This document shows positions 9,233 to 17,917 of a stretch of DNA of 64,000 bases, piece after piece (the first letter of the stretch is position 1; the number at the start of each line of letters is the position of its first letter). Where the stretch lies: positions 1 to 64,000 of the forward strand of contig NZ_JACJPO010000027.1 of assembly GCF_014696105.1 (NCBI RefSeq). The letters run 5' to 3'. The notes beneath the pieces are model-generated. The model did no database searches and had not been told where the DNA came from. It worked only from the letters and a program-made list of their open reading frames with translations. This stretch comes from Microcoleus sp. FACHB-1515 (GTDB taxonomy: Bacteria > Cyanobacteriota > Cyanobacteriia > Elainellales > Elainellaceae). The position numbers were made by a program, and so were the translations under genes.

Positions 9233-9278
9233 AGCTCGATACAGCCATAAATTTCGCGGTTGTGGAGTCACAAAATGC

Positions 9279-9315
9279 GAGTAAAGACCTTCCCAGGCCG
9301 GGAAAGTCTTTACTC
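9279..9315 (-). terminator. intercistronic hairpin between natF and natG
   Basis: Arms of 16 bases (9279-9294 and 9300-9315) pair with a single mismatch and a 5-base loop. It lies after the solute-binding-protein gene and before the permease genes, the usual place for a partial terminator or mRNA-stabilising hairpin that keeps the binding protein in excess. Confidence 0.75.
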
Positions 9316-9334
9316 ACTCAGAATCGATCGACCC

Positions 9335-10423
9335 TTAGCGGAACGGCGGCGAATACATCAGCCCACCATTTGTCCACAGATTGTTCAGACCGCGATCGAT
9401 GTTCAGCGGCGAACCTGAACCCACGTTGCGCTCGTAGATTTCGCCATAGTTGCCCACCGTCGTAATCACTTTCTGCATGAAGTCGTTGGCGACGCCTAGC
9501 TGCGAACCCAATTCGCCCGTTGTGCCCAGGAAGTTCTGAATATCCGGGTTAGGGTCTTGAGTTCTTTGTGCGACATTGCCCTGGGTAATGCCGAATTCTT
9601 CAGCCTGGATTAAGCCGAAGACCGTCCACTTCACGATGTCATACAGACGCGGATCGTTGTTGTTGACAACCGGAGCCAAGGGTTCCTTCGACAGCACATC
9701 TTCGAGCAACACGAAGTTGTCGGGATTTTGCAGACCTGTTTTCTTAGCGGCCAACTGCGATCGATCGGAGGTGATCACTTCGCAGCGACCTTCACCAAAC
9801 GCCGCAAATCCGGCGTTCGAGTCTTGGAATTTGACTTCGTTCACCGTAATGCCTGCTTCCTTGGTGCGGCTCGCCAAGTTTAGCTCGGTCGTGGTTCCGG
9901 TTTCCACGCAAACCGACTTGCCATTCATGCCTTCCAGGTTTTGGACACCGCTGGCTCTAGAAGCGAGCAGACCTTGACCGTCGTAAAACGTGACGGGTGC
10001 AAAGTTGAAGGCGTTGCCGCCCGGAGAATCGCGGCTAATTGTCCAAGTGGTGTTGCGCGAGAGCATATCGACTTCGCCGTTTTGCAAGGCAGGAAAGCGA
10101 GCAGAAGAATCGAGGTTGCGATATTCAATCTTGCTGTCGATGTCTTCGGAGGTGTCAAAAATGGCTGATGCCACTGCTCGGCAAACGTCCACATCCAGAC
10201 CGGAATAGTTGCCGCTCGGATCGACAAAGCTGAAGCCGGGAATGGTTCCCTCCACGCCGCAAATCAAATTGCCGCGACTCTTGATCGTATCGACTCGGCT
10301 TTCGGCTTGAGCCGTTTGCTCACCGCCGCCGCCAGTCGCGCCTGTGTCGGAACCGCTACAGGCTGTGACCGTCCCCAAGGCGATCGACACTGCCAGCAGC
10401 AGATAAAGAAATTTACGTAACAT
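9335..10423 (-). CDS. natF: amino-acid ABC transporter substrate-binding lipoprotein (NatF/AapJ type)
   Basis: A 362-residue periplasmic binding protein of SBP family 3. The ATG at 10423 gives a lipoprotein signal: a hydrophobic stretch ending in VTAC, so Cys at about residue 22 should be lipidated. Downstream are GNLICGVEGTIPGFSF, the DVDVCRAVASAIF segment and VCVETGTTTELN, all typical of the branch that binds several L-amino acids. It heads the four-gene operon. The frame is open upstream to 10582, but the lipobox fixes the start. I found no NtcA-type GTA-N8-TAC site upstream. Confidence 0.88.
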   Translation of the reverse strand: MLRKFLYLLLAVSIALGTVTACSGSDTGATGGGGEQTAQAESRVDTIKSRGNLICGVEGTIPGFSFVDPSGNYSGLDVDVCRAVASAIFDTSEDIDSKIEYRNLDSSARFPALQNGEVDMLSRNTTWTISRDSPGGNAFNFAPVTFYDGQGLLASRASGVQNLEGMNGKSVCVETGTTTELNLASRTKEAGITVNEVKFQDSNAGFAAFGEGRCEVITSDRSQLAAKKTGLQNPDNFVLLEDVLSKEPLAPVVNNNDPRLYDIVKWTVFGLIQAEEFGITQGNVAQRTQDPNPDIQNFLGTTGELGSQLGVANDFMQKVITTVGNYGEIYERNVGSGSPLNIDRGLNNLWTNGGLMYSPPFR

Positions 10424-10824
10424 GCTTGCACTCACTCCGCTCAAGAAAAGAGGTTCTAAAGTGTGACTTGTTGACCGGAGTTTGAATGACTCCAGCAGTT
10501 CAGAAAGCAGAATAATCTGAATCTGATGCAGTTGAGGCTGAGCTTTAACCAGATGTAAAACTTGTCCTGCAAAGCTGAACAATCAGCCTCCAGATATATG
10601 CCTCAGTTTTCTACATTAGACTTTTTTAACAGTCCAATGGTTTGTGTTTTCTTTTTGTCACACAAAGCACAGTTCGTTGTCTGCGGCGATAGGTCTTTTT
10701 ACTTAGCAAGTGCATTCGGCAGCGCGATCGAGCGCTTCATGCTCTGCCAGATATCACAAGCGCGTTCAGTTCGATCGCATTGCAGTAGGTGTGAAAGATG
10801 CAGTTCAGAAAGATCAAGCATCCT
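10424..10824. other. natF upstream region, no gene seen
   Basis: This 401-base stretch between natF and the DHH gene fragment should contain the natF promoter. It is AT-rich near 10600-10660. I could not identify a convincing -35/-10 pair or a nitrogen-control box by eye, and no protein-like frame is present. Confidence 0.4.
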
Positions 10825-11000
10825 TCAACGAGCAAACACTTCCTCCAAAAACCCAAGTTTTGCCAGCAGTTCATTCCACCGCTCAACGGGTAAACTGCCA
10901 ACAGATGCCTGATCGTGTCCATGTCCAAAATTGCCTTCGCCTTCCGAAATATTTTGAGCGCGGAGAGGTTCGAGGACGTTGGCACTGTTCGATCGCAAAA
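10825..11000 (-). pseudogene. 3' fragment of a DHH phosphoesterase gene (diverged duplicate)
   Basis: Read on the minus strand, this piece encodes the last 56 residues of the DHH protein found intact at 12856-13929, ending at a stop codon in the homologous position. By hand alignment 48 of 56 residues agree, including the SEGEGNFGHGHDQAS block. There is no 5' part: similarity stops abruptly near 11000. The two copies flank the restriction-modification genes as direct repeats, and their divergence argues against a very recent simple duplication. Confidence 0.85.
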
Positions 11001-11030
11001 AGCTCTGATTTGCTCAGTCGTAGCTATAGG

Positions 11031-11819
11031 CTAGATTTCATCCCGTTTAGAAACATAATCAATCAGTCGAATCCAATCAATTTGATTGTTTATCATGAAG
11101 TGGTGCATAAAATCTTGAGTCATCTCATTCACCTTAGCCGCGTAGATCGCCTTAAAAGCTTCGTTTCTCTCCCTAGCTTTTTGATCGATCAGCACTATTA
11201 TTTCTTGGTAAAAATTGTCATCTTCAGAGATGAAATACCAAAAATCTTGACCAGCATACTTGTAGTAAACTTTATCAGGCTCCTCGTCTACAATCTGCTT
11301 ATTTCCAACCTTCGTTTTGTCTTTCAATGGATTACGATCTTTGCCATACATACACCCATTGACAGCAGTAATTTGGCTTGAAATCCCTTGCCTTCGCAAA
11401 GCTTGTTTTGCGAGCTTGAAGTTTTCTTTCATCTGGTTAATCTGGTCAGCGTTTCCCCAGTTTGTACCAGATTTGATGCCTACGATATAGTAGATACCAT
11501 TTCTTTGAAACTCTAAATCCACGCTCTTAAATTTAGACTTAAATCCACCATATCTTGTTTCAGATACGAATATTGCAAATTCTTCTAGTAGATTGCCGAA
11601 CATTGTTTCTTCCTGTGAAGAAAGAAACGCATCAACGATCGTTCTCACCAAATCTCCAGCAAGCTCGATATTCTTAGCCTTAAATAGGTACGGATTTTTA
11701 CGCTTAAGAATATCAGCCAGTTTAAGGCTTCTTAGTCCTTCTAGTCGCTTGTTGTAGAAGAGAGTAATAACATTTTCGGCGAGATAGTCGTAGTAGTTTT
11801 GGTAGGGCGAATCGATCAT
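11031..11819 (-). CDS. type II restriction endonuclease, PmeII-like family
   Basis: A 262-residue protein resembling PmeII-family type II restriction enzymes. Recognisable blocks are LKLADILKRKNPYLFKAKN near residue 32, FLSSQEETMFGNLLEEFA, and a PD-(D/E)XK-like core with KSVDLEF followed by VGIKSGTNWGN, where the Lys of GIKSG would be catalytic and the usual acidic residue of E-x-K is not in place, as in relatives with AIKSG. Recognition sequence is unknown. Its ATG overlaps the methyltransferase stop by 4 bases, so it is translated after the protective enzyme. The gene is more AT-rich than its neighbours, which suggests transfer. Confidence 0.8.
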   Translation of the reverse strand: MIDSPYQNYYDYLAENVITLFYNKRLEGLRSLKLADILKRKNPYLFKAKNIELAGDLVRTIVDAFLSSQEETMFGNLLEEFAIFVSETRYGGFKSKFKSVDLEFQRNGIYYIVGIKSGTNWGNADQINQMKENFKLAKQALRRQGISSQITAVNGCMYGKDRNPLKDKTKVGNKQIVDEEPDKVYYKYAGQDFWYFISEDDNFYQEIIVLIDQKARERNEAFKAIYAAKVNEMTQDFMHHFMINNQIDWIRLIDYVSKRDEI

Positions 11820-12706
11820 AGCAAATCTAGCTGGATTGCATCGGATGCCAGCAGTTGTTTTTGTTTTGATTCAGTGATGTCCAACTTAATGTTTGAGGCA
11901 GCTAGATTGTAATACTCCTCTTTAATTTCAATGCCAATGTAGTTTCTGCCTAGCTCCTTGGCGGCGATCGCTGTTGTACCCGATCCCAAGAAGGGATCAA
12001 GCACTAGGTCGCCTTCTTGCGTGAAGAGTCGGATAAACCAAGACGGTAACTCTTTCGGAAAGACTGCACTATGCTGCCGATTGGAACACTCGGTCGCAAA
12101 GTGAAGAACGTTCGTTGGATAAGCCATTTCCCTGCCAATCCAATTTGATATTTTCTTGCCAAATCCACTTTCTACTTTTGAATCATCTCGCCTTTTGTCT
12201 GTTTCGCTCAACTTTTTCAAGCGCGACTTAGCCCAATCACCCATTGGAACCATGACGCTCTCCTGATACATATTGAATTTTTTTTGCTTGTTAAACTGCA
12301 AGCACCGCTCCCAAGCATCCCGAAATCGAGTTGACCATTTACCGGGATAGCAGTTTTTTTTGTGCCAGATAAATTCTTCCGTCCAAAGCCATCCTTGTTT
12401 ACGCAGTTCAATAATCAGTTCCATAACATAAGTGTGGCGTTCACCCTCAACAACCTTTTCTTTAATATTTAAGATGAATGTTCCCTCATCTTTAAGAACT
12501 CGCTTCAATTCTTGAGACAAGGGTAAAAACCACTCAACGTAATGATCGGGATGAACGCCGCCATATGTGTTCTTTCTGCTATCGGCATAGGGGGGTGATG
12601 TCACAATCAGGTCGATCGAATTAGAAGGCATTTGCTGCAAAACTTCTTGGCAATCACCTAAGACAATCTGATTTTGCCAATCGCTACTTGTTCCTGTTTG
12701 ATCCAT
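11816..12706 (-). CDS. site-specific DNA methyltransferase (beta class) of the R-M pair
   Basis: A 296-residue amino-methyltransferase modifying adenine N6 or cytosine N4. The catalytic motif IV TSPPYADSR is near residue 35 and the AdoMet motif I DPFLGSGTTAIAAKELGR is near residue 240, the order that defines the beta class. Target-recognition sequence lies between them. SPPY is frequent in N4-cytosine enzymes but does not decide the chemistry. It precedes the restriction gene with an ATGA overlap. The pair is bounded by copies of the DHH gene 3' end and probably arrived as a unit. Confidence 0.9.
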   Translation of the reverse strand: MDQTGTSSDWQNQIVLGDCQEVLQQMPSNSIDLIVTSPPYADSRKNTYGGVHPDHYVEWFLPLSQELKRVLKDEGTFILNIKEKVVEGERHTYVMELIIELRKQGWLWTEEFIWHKKNCYPGKWSTRFRDAWERCLQFNKQKKFNMYQESVMVPMGDWAKSRLKKLSETDKRRDDSKVESGFGKKISNWIGREMAYPTNVLHFATECSNRQHSAVFPKELPSWFIRLFTQEGDLVLDPFLGSGTTAIAAKELGRNYIGIEIKEEYYNLAASNIKLDITESKQKQLLASDAIQLDLL

Positions 12707-12855
12707 TTCAACCCAAAAAATTCCTAAGAACGGAAGACGAATGCACTAGAAGCTAGGTTATATCACAGATTGAGTAAGCCTATCTACTGAAGAACTACGC
12801 TCAGCTTATCGTTTTTTACAAGCAGTCAGTTCAGCCTACTTTGGCACTTGCCTAC

Positions 12856-13929
12856 TCACTTCGCAAACACGTCTTCGGAAAAACCGAGTTTTGCTAATAG
12901 TTCATTCCATCGATCGATGGGCAAACTGCCGCCAGAAGCCTGATCATGTCCATGCCCAAAATTGCCTTCGCCTTCCGAGATTTCTTGAGCGCGGAGAAAT
13001 TCGAGGACGTTTGCACTGTTCGATCGCGCCGAAAAATTCACCCGATTCGGTAAATATCCCGTATTCGCCGCAATCACAATATATTTCGGTAAACGAGTGC
13101 GCCAGCTTTGCGCGATCAGCGGGTGAATTTGGCAGGGTGAATGCATCCGCACGAGGGCGACCTGACCGGAAAATACGGGGGCGGCTTTGCGGGCTTCTTC
13201 AAGTTCGCGTTTGACTTCGAGGCGGGACGATCGCAACTGCTCCACAGCGGACGCGGTCGAGTTCACCAGTGATTTTGCGTCCGTATGATTGAGGAGAGCT
13301 TGGGCGGCGGCTTCCGGGTCGTAGTGCGAGGCACGACGAACGGCGTTAATCATCGCGGTCGCTTCTTTGAGATACTTGGCCGTGTATTTGCGCTTGGCCG
13401 TTGTCAGCAGATCGAAGGGGGCGCGATCGCCCAAATCGCTGACCGTACCGATCGCCGCAATCCAATCGAGATCCGAGATGTCGACTAAGGGTGAACACAG
13501 TTCCCAGATGATCAGCGAGGTATTCGGAATCGGTTCCCACGAGTACGCGCTGATCAAGGTGTCGCCCGTCGGGACGCCTTCCGGGTGGTGGTGGTCGATG
13601 AAGCAGGTCGGAACGCCGGAAATTACCGATTCGGACTGACTGCCCAAGTCCATGACGAAGAGAAATTCGGGATTTGCGGCTTCGAGGCGGGCGCGATTTC
13701 CTGCCGTCCAAGCGTTGCGTTCGCGATCGGGTGCAAGTCGCAAAATGTTGGTAAAGCCCATCCGCTCAAAGGCTCTTTGCCACAGAACGCCGGATGTGAC
13801 GCCATCCGCATCCGAGTCGTGAAGGGCAACGATGCGGGCAGTTTTGGGGATGCGGTTGACAAATTCTTGAAACGCTTTCCGGGCAATTTCGAGGGTGGGT
13901 GTGGGATTTACGGTATCAAGCGTCTGCAT
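12856..13929 (-). CDS. DHH-family phosphoesterase (DHH-DHHA1)
   Basis: A 357-residue metal-dependent phosphoesterase of the DHH superfamily, relatives of RecJ and oligoribonuclease/cyclic-dinucleotide phosphodiesterases. Metal-binding motifs are visible: HDSDADG near residue 40, VMDLGSQSE near residue 94, and the DHHHPEG signature near residue 113; the C-terminal DHHA1-like part ends with GNFGHGHDQASGG. The substrate cannot be told from sequence. The final ~165 bases have a diverged second copy at 10825-11000 beyond the R-M genes, so the present 3' end may be recombinant. Confidence 0.85.
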   Translation of the reverse strand: MQTLDTVNPTPTLEIARKAFQEFVNRIPKTARIVALHDSDADGVTSGVLWQRAFERMGFTNILRLAPDRERNAWTAGNRARLEAANPEFLFVMDLGSQSESVISGVPTCFIDHHHPEGVPTGDTLISAYSWEPIPNTSLIIWELCSPLVDISDLDWIAAIGTVSDLGDRAPFDLLTTAKRKYTAKYLKEATAMINAVRRASHYDPEAAAQALLNHTDAKSLVNSTASAVEQLRSSRLEVKRELEEARKAAPVFSGQVALVRMHSPCQIHPLIAQSWRTRLPKYIVIAANTGYLPNRVNFSARSNSANVLEFLRAQEISEGEGNFGHGHDQASGGSLPIDRWNELLAKLGFSEDVFAK

Positions 13930-13994
13930 CGGGTTCTTATGAAAACATCTCTAACAGTAGAGATTAGCGTTTGGAAAAGATTCGATCGCCCCCG

Positions 13995-14699
13995 CTAGGG
14001 TTGAATTTGCTTTGCTAAATATCGATCGAATGCTGTTTTTGCAATTCGATAGCATTCACACGCCGCTTCTTCCATTTCTTCACGATTTAAGATGGTGATT
14101 TTGCCTCGATCGGACTGAATCAGTCCAGCGGTTTGTAGGGTTCCGCTGACGATGCTGACGCTGGGTCGTCCTGCCCCAATCATCTCGGCTAAAATCTCTC
14201 GCGTGAGCGAGAATTCCGAAGTTTCAGCGCGATCTTGGGCGGCCAACAACCAGCGACAAAGCCTTTCTTCGACCGTATGAAAGCGATTGCACAAGGCAGA
14301 TTGAGCAAGCTGCACGATTCTCAGATGCGTGAAATTTGCGATTCGCTGCCGCAGCGTGGACGATCGATCGATCGCCGCCAAGAAATCTTTAGATGAAAGC
14401 TTCAATGCTTTGCCGCTCAACTGCACTTCAACTCGCAAGGGGGAACGGTCTTCGCCTTGCGATAGCGGTAAGCCAACCATTCCTTCATAACTTGTCACGC
14501 CGACTTCCACCCGATCGCCTTGTGCGGTCAAAGTGATTAAAGAGAATAAGCAGGTCGTTGGAAAATAGACGGCAGTAATTTGTTCGTCGAACTCATAAAT
14601 AACCTCGCTTTGTTGAAGCTGAACTTCTGTGAGCAGGGGGCGAAGCCATTCATAATCTGCTGGCGATAGTGCGTCGAGAATAAAGTTTTGCGAGGGCAT
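13995..14699 (-). CDS. Crp/Fnr family transcriptional regulator
   Basis: A 234-residue regulator with an N-terminal cyclic-nucleotide-binding fold (residues ~10-125) and a C-terminal HTH_Crp domain; the recognition region is around LTREILAEMIGAGRPSVS near residue 165. It lacks the Cys cluster of Fnr, so it is not an oxygen-sensing Fe-S type. Members in this branch often regulate light, stress or polysaccharide genes, but no target is evident. It is divergent from the response-regulator gene at 14851, leaving a 151-base shared control region. Confidence 0.85.
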   Translation of the reverse strand: MPSQNFILDALSPADYEWLRPLLTEVQLQQSEVIYEFDEQITAVYFPTTCLFSLITLTAQGDRVEVGVTSYEGMVGLPLSQGEDRSPLRVEVQLSGKALKLSSKDFLAAIDRSSTLRQRIANFTHLRIVQLAQSALCNRFHTVEERLCRWLLAAQDRAETSEFSLTREILAEMIGAGRPSVSIVSGTLQTAGLIQSDRGKITILNREEMEEAACECYRIAKTAFDRYLAKQIQP

Positions 14700-14850
14700 T
14701 TTATCTAATTAGAAATAAAGCTTTCTAGAGCCGCATGATTCCATTTTTGGAATTTCTTAAGATGCGTCAGTTCGCCATCGAACAGACGATCGCTGCTCGA
14801 TTTTATTAAGCTGATTTTATTCGTGAAGCAGAATTGACATCAAAAGTGCG

Positions 14851-15240
14851 ATGCCTACACCCTCTAATAAGAAAATCTTATGCGTAGACGATTCAGGGGA
14901 CGATTGTGAGTTGTACCGCTTCATCTTGAGTGAGGCAGGCTATGAAATCGAAATCGCGCAGTCAGTCTCCAGCGCTCTAGTGTTCCTAGAAAACAGCATA
15001 TTTAACCTCTGTCTGTCTGACCTCTCGCTACCGGACGGGACAGGGTTTGAATTATTGAATACAATTCGAGCCGTTGATGCGTCTTTGCTGTTTATTGTTT
15101 TGTCGGCTGATGCGCGGCTTTCTACGCAAGAACGAGCAATCCAAGCAGGAGCGCAAGCTTTTTTTCCAAAACCGATCGATTACGATTTGCTCGTTGCTTC
15201 GATCGATCAACTGCTGTCGATCGAAGCAGCGGTTTATTAA
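14851..15240 (+). CDS. single-domain response regulator (CheY-like)
   Basis: A 129-residue receiver domain without output domain. The acidic pocket is CVDDSGDD near residue 10, the phospho-acceptor Asp is in CLSDLSLPDG near residue 55, the conserved Ser/Thr position is in FIVLSADA and the Lys in FFPKPID. It would act in a phosphorelay through partner binding. No cognate kinase is adjacent; the nearest kinase is at 29751. It converges on the DNA-ligase gene with a 9-base gap. Confidence 0.88.
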   Translation: MPTPSNKKILCVDDSGDDCELYRFILSEAGYEIEIAQSVSSALVFLENSIFNLCLSDLSLPDGTGFELLNTIRAVDASLLFIVLSADARLSTQERAIQAGAQAFFPKPIDYDLLVASIDQLLSIEAAVY

Positions 15241-15249
15241 CTCGACGCT

Positions 15250-16983
15250 TTATTCACTTTCGGGTTCTCCCACTGCAAGCTGGCGGACAGTTTCGATCGT
15301 GTCAATTTCTTCAACGGGTTTGTCGGTGCGAATGCGGAGAATGCGCGGGAAACGCAGCGCATAGCCGCCTTTGTGTCGCTTCGAGGCTTGGACGCGATCG
15401 AACGTCACTTCCAGCACGATTTTTGGCTCGACCGTCCGCACTTTCCCGTGCGCGAATTCCTGCAAAGTGTGAGCGCGACACCAATCGGAAAGTTCTTGAA
15501 TTTCGGCATCCGTCAGGCCGGAGTAGGCTTTGCCGACGTTGAGTAAAGTCGGGTCGGTTTCACTGGTGCGGACGGCAAACGTGTAGTCGGAGAGGAATTT
15601 GCTGCGTCTGCCGCTGCCGACTTCTGCCGCTGTAATCACGACATCCAGAGTCGCGAGGGCGCGTTTGACTTTGAGCCAGTCGCGTCCGCGTCGTCCGGGC
15701 TTGTAGGTGGAATCGAGGTTTTTCACCATCAAGCCTTCATTGCCGCGATCGCGGGCAGCGGTAAATTCCGCATCCAAAGCTGCCGTATCGGTGAAAACTT
15801 GGGAAACGGCGCGGCGAATAAAAGTCGTATCAAGCGGCAATTGTGCGAGTTTTGCCTGACGGACACGATACGGAAGCTCGATCAGCACTTCGCCATTTGC
15901 ATACAAAATGTCATAGGCGATGAAGCCGATCGGCACGGCGGCCAGCAGTTCGGGCGGCAGCGTTTTTCGACCCAATCGCTTTTGCAGTTCTTGAAACGGC
16001 AAAATTTTTCCGTCCTGCATCGGCACAATTTCGCCGTCAAGAATGAATTCGCCAGAATTACCGAAGACGTTTGCCAAAGGTTCAACCAAATCGGGAAAGC
16101 TGCCCGTGATTTCATCGAGTGTGCGGGAGAAGAGAGCGACGCGAGTGTGGTGGACGATCGCCCCGTGCATTTTCCCCTCGCCCTCAACAGCCGGAGCAAC
16201 GTGAACCTGAGCGCGAATTCCATCAAATTTGTCTTCAACGGCAAACTCGTTCGGCATCTGTTTCGCGATCGCCTCCAAATCTTCTGCCGGACTCGCCAGC
16301 ATAAAGCGAATCGGGTGAAACAAGCGCATTTTTGCCTGATCAAGCTGCTGATGGCGGGCAAGCAGAGCCGTTTCGCCGATGTCGCCCGTCAGCATATTCA
16401 CCCACTGGATTCGACCAACGGTTTCCCCTGCGAGGCGGGCGATCGCATCTTCCACTGCACCTTCCTTCAGCCCAATCCGTAAATCTCCAGACAGCAATTT
16501 GATGATGTATTTCGATTCGAGGCGCGTCGCTTTTTTGAGCAGGGTAATCACCCATTCGACTTTACGCTTGGAGCCTTTTGTATTGGCAAGCTGTTCGAGC
16601 GCGATCGCCACATCGCTCAGGGTAAGCGGCGGTTGGGGGGTGCGATCGGGAAACACCTGTGCCGACACATCGCCCAAATCACCGAGTTTGACAAGCTGAA
16701 CTTTCAGATCGTTCGGCTCAATTTGGGTAATTACCGCAAGCGCGGCCAGTAGTCCTGCTCCCCCAACGTTTGTCGTTCGCTGATCGCGCAAGGGAAAAGC
16801 ATATCCGGCAAAATACCGAGCGGCGTACAGCAAATCGTCGTCGCTCAAGGATGTGAAGTAATCTCCGAGAATGGCGGCTTTTTCGAGGCGTTTGGTGGTT
16901 GCGCCGACTTGTTCTGCAACATGGGCGAACTGCTGAAAGGCTCCGGGAATCGTGGCGATCGAAGTAGCTGCTGCGTGAGTCAT
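15250..16983 (-). CDS. ATP-dependent DNA ligase (archaeal/eukaryal LigI-like)
   Basis: A 577-residue ligase sealing nicks with ATP. It has the N-terminal DNA-binding domain (1-200), the adenylation domain with nucleophile Lys252 in EDKFDGIRAQ, further motifs FILDGEIVP, EGLMVKNLD and RDWLKVKR, and a C-terminal OB fold. Start is the ATG at 16983; the frame is open to 17109 but that part overlaps the glycosylase gene. Most bacteria use NAD-dependent LigA, so this is an accessory enzyme. It is the last gene of a six-gene operon with UvsE and Nei, 10 bases after the glycosylase, which suggests it seals the nicks left by excision. Confidence 0.9.
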   Translation of the reverse strand: MTHAAATSIATIPGAFQQFAHVAEQVGATTKRLEKAAILGDYFTSLSDDDLLYAARYFAGYAFPLRDQRTTNVGGAGLLAALAVITQIEPNDLKVQLVKLGDLGDVSAQVFPDRTPQPPLTLSDVAIALEQLANTKGSKRKVEWVITLLKKATRLESKYIIKLLSGDLRIGLKEGAVEDAIARLAGETVGRIQWVNMLTGDIGETALLARHQQLDQAKMRLFHPIRFMLASPAEDLEAIAKQMPNEFAVEDKFDGIRAQVHVAPAVEGEGKMHGAIVHHTRVALFSRTLDEITGSFPDLVEPLANVFGNSGEFILDGEIVPMQDGKILPFQELQKRLGRKTLPPELLAAVPIGFIAYDILYANGEVLIELPYRVRQAKLAQLPLDTTFIRRAVSQVFTDTAALDAEFTAARDRGNEGLMVKNLDSTYKPGRRGRDWLKVKRALATLDVVITAAEVGSGRRSKFLSDYTFAVRTSETDPTLLNVGKAYSGLTDAEIQELSDWCRAHTLQEFAHGKVRTVEPKIVLEVTFDRVQASKRHKGGYALRFPRILRIRTDKPVEEIDTIETVRQLAVGEPESE

Positions 16984-16993
16984 GAGCGATTTT

Positions 16994-17917
16994 TCAGGAA
17001 GGAACAGTTTGCCTAGCGATTGACTTCTTGCGGGCAGGCTTAAGATCGATCGCCACCTGCTGACAGACCGGACAGAAATAGATAATTCGCGTCTTCTCCT
17101 CGTCCTCAAGCTGGCGCGTCACCTGGCGCTTTTGGCGAATCGGCGTGGCGCAAATCAAGCAGGGAAGATTGGTGCGGCGAAAGACGTAGTGGCGATCGCC
17201 CCACTCACTGCCTGCACGATAAACTAAGTCCGGGTCTTCGCGCATCCGGGCACGATCGACCTCAGTTACCGTCACGCCACCTGTTGCGTAAGCCCGCTGC
17301 GAGATTGATGAAATCTTGTCAGACAGATCCGTAAGTTCCGCTTCCGTCAATTCGCTGACGAGTTTCCAGGGATCAAGTTTGCAAAGAAATAGAATTTCCG
17401 CTCGTAAATAGTTTCCGATTCCAGCCGCGATCGACTGCTCCAGCAAAGCCGCCCCAATTTCGCGAGTCGGATGCAGCAGCAAGCGGCGTTGAAATTCGAT
17501 CGCATCAAACGGCACCGCCAAAACATCTGCCCCCAGCAAACTGAGTTGCGGATGCTGCATTGGGTCGCCCGTGCCGATTTCAAACACAGGTGCGGAATGC
17601 AAAATCGCCGCGCCTTTTGCCGTGACGATGCGGGCGCGTTCGCGGCGATCGACTTCATCGGGCGAAACCTCATGCACAAACCAGCGACCCCACATCATCA
17701 GATGCGAATAGAAATAGTAGCCGCCTTCGATCGGGATGAACAGATGCTTACCGATCGTTTTCACCGATTCGATTCGCCGTCCAATCAGCGCGCCAGGATT
17801 TGCTTGCAGCCAAGCTTTCGCCTGTTTGGTGCGGGCGGTGATCGAGTCGATCGCTTCACCTTCTAGGACGGTGGCGATCGAATCGGCATAGCGGCGAACT
17901 TCGGGACCTTCGGGCAT
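16994..17917 (-). CDS. nei: Fpg/Nei family DNA glycosylase-AP lyase
   Basis: A 307-residue base-excision enzyme. It begins MPEGPEV, giving the catalytic Pro2 and Glu3 of this family, and ends with a C2C2 zinc finger (CLIC near residue 258 and CPVC near residue 286). The H2TH segment includes GIGNYLRAEILF with the conserved Asn. Features fit the endonuclease VIII branch better than Fpg, though substrate (oxidised pyrimidine or purine) is not certain. Its start overlaps the uvsE stop by one base (TAATG), so translation is coupled. The C-terminal tail after the finger is basic. Confidence 0.88.
   Translation of the reverse strand: MPEGPEVRRYADSIATVLEGEAIDSITARTKQAKAWLQANPGALIGRRIESVKTIGKHLFIPIEGGYYFYSHLMMWGRWFVHEVSPDEVDRRERARIVTAKGAAILHSAPVFEIGTGDPMQHPQLSLLGADVLAVPFDAIEFQRRLLLHPTREIGAALLEQSIAAGIGNYLRAEILFLCKLDPWKLVSELTEAELTDLSDKISSISQRAYATGGVTVTEVDRARMREDPDLVYRAGSEWGDRHYVFRRTNLPCLICATPIRQKRQVTRQLEDEEKTRIIYFCPVCQQVAIDLKPARKKSIARQTVPS

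Noticed and set aside
10424-10824. NtcA box upstream of natF
   Set aside because: Searched for GTA-N8-TAC on this stretch; none found.
10737-10985. 82-codon minus-strand frame across the DHH fragment
   Set aside because: It is in a different frame from the conserved DHH C-terminus, which is the meaningful reading.
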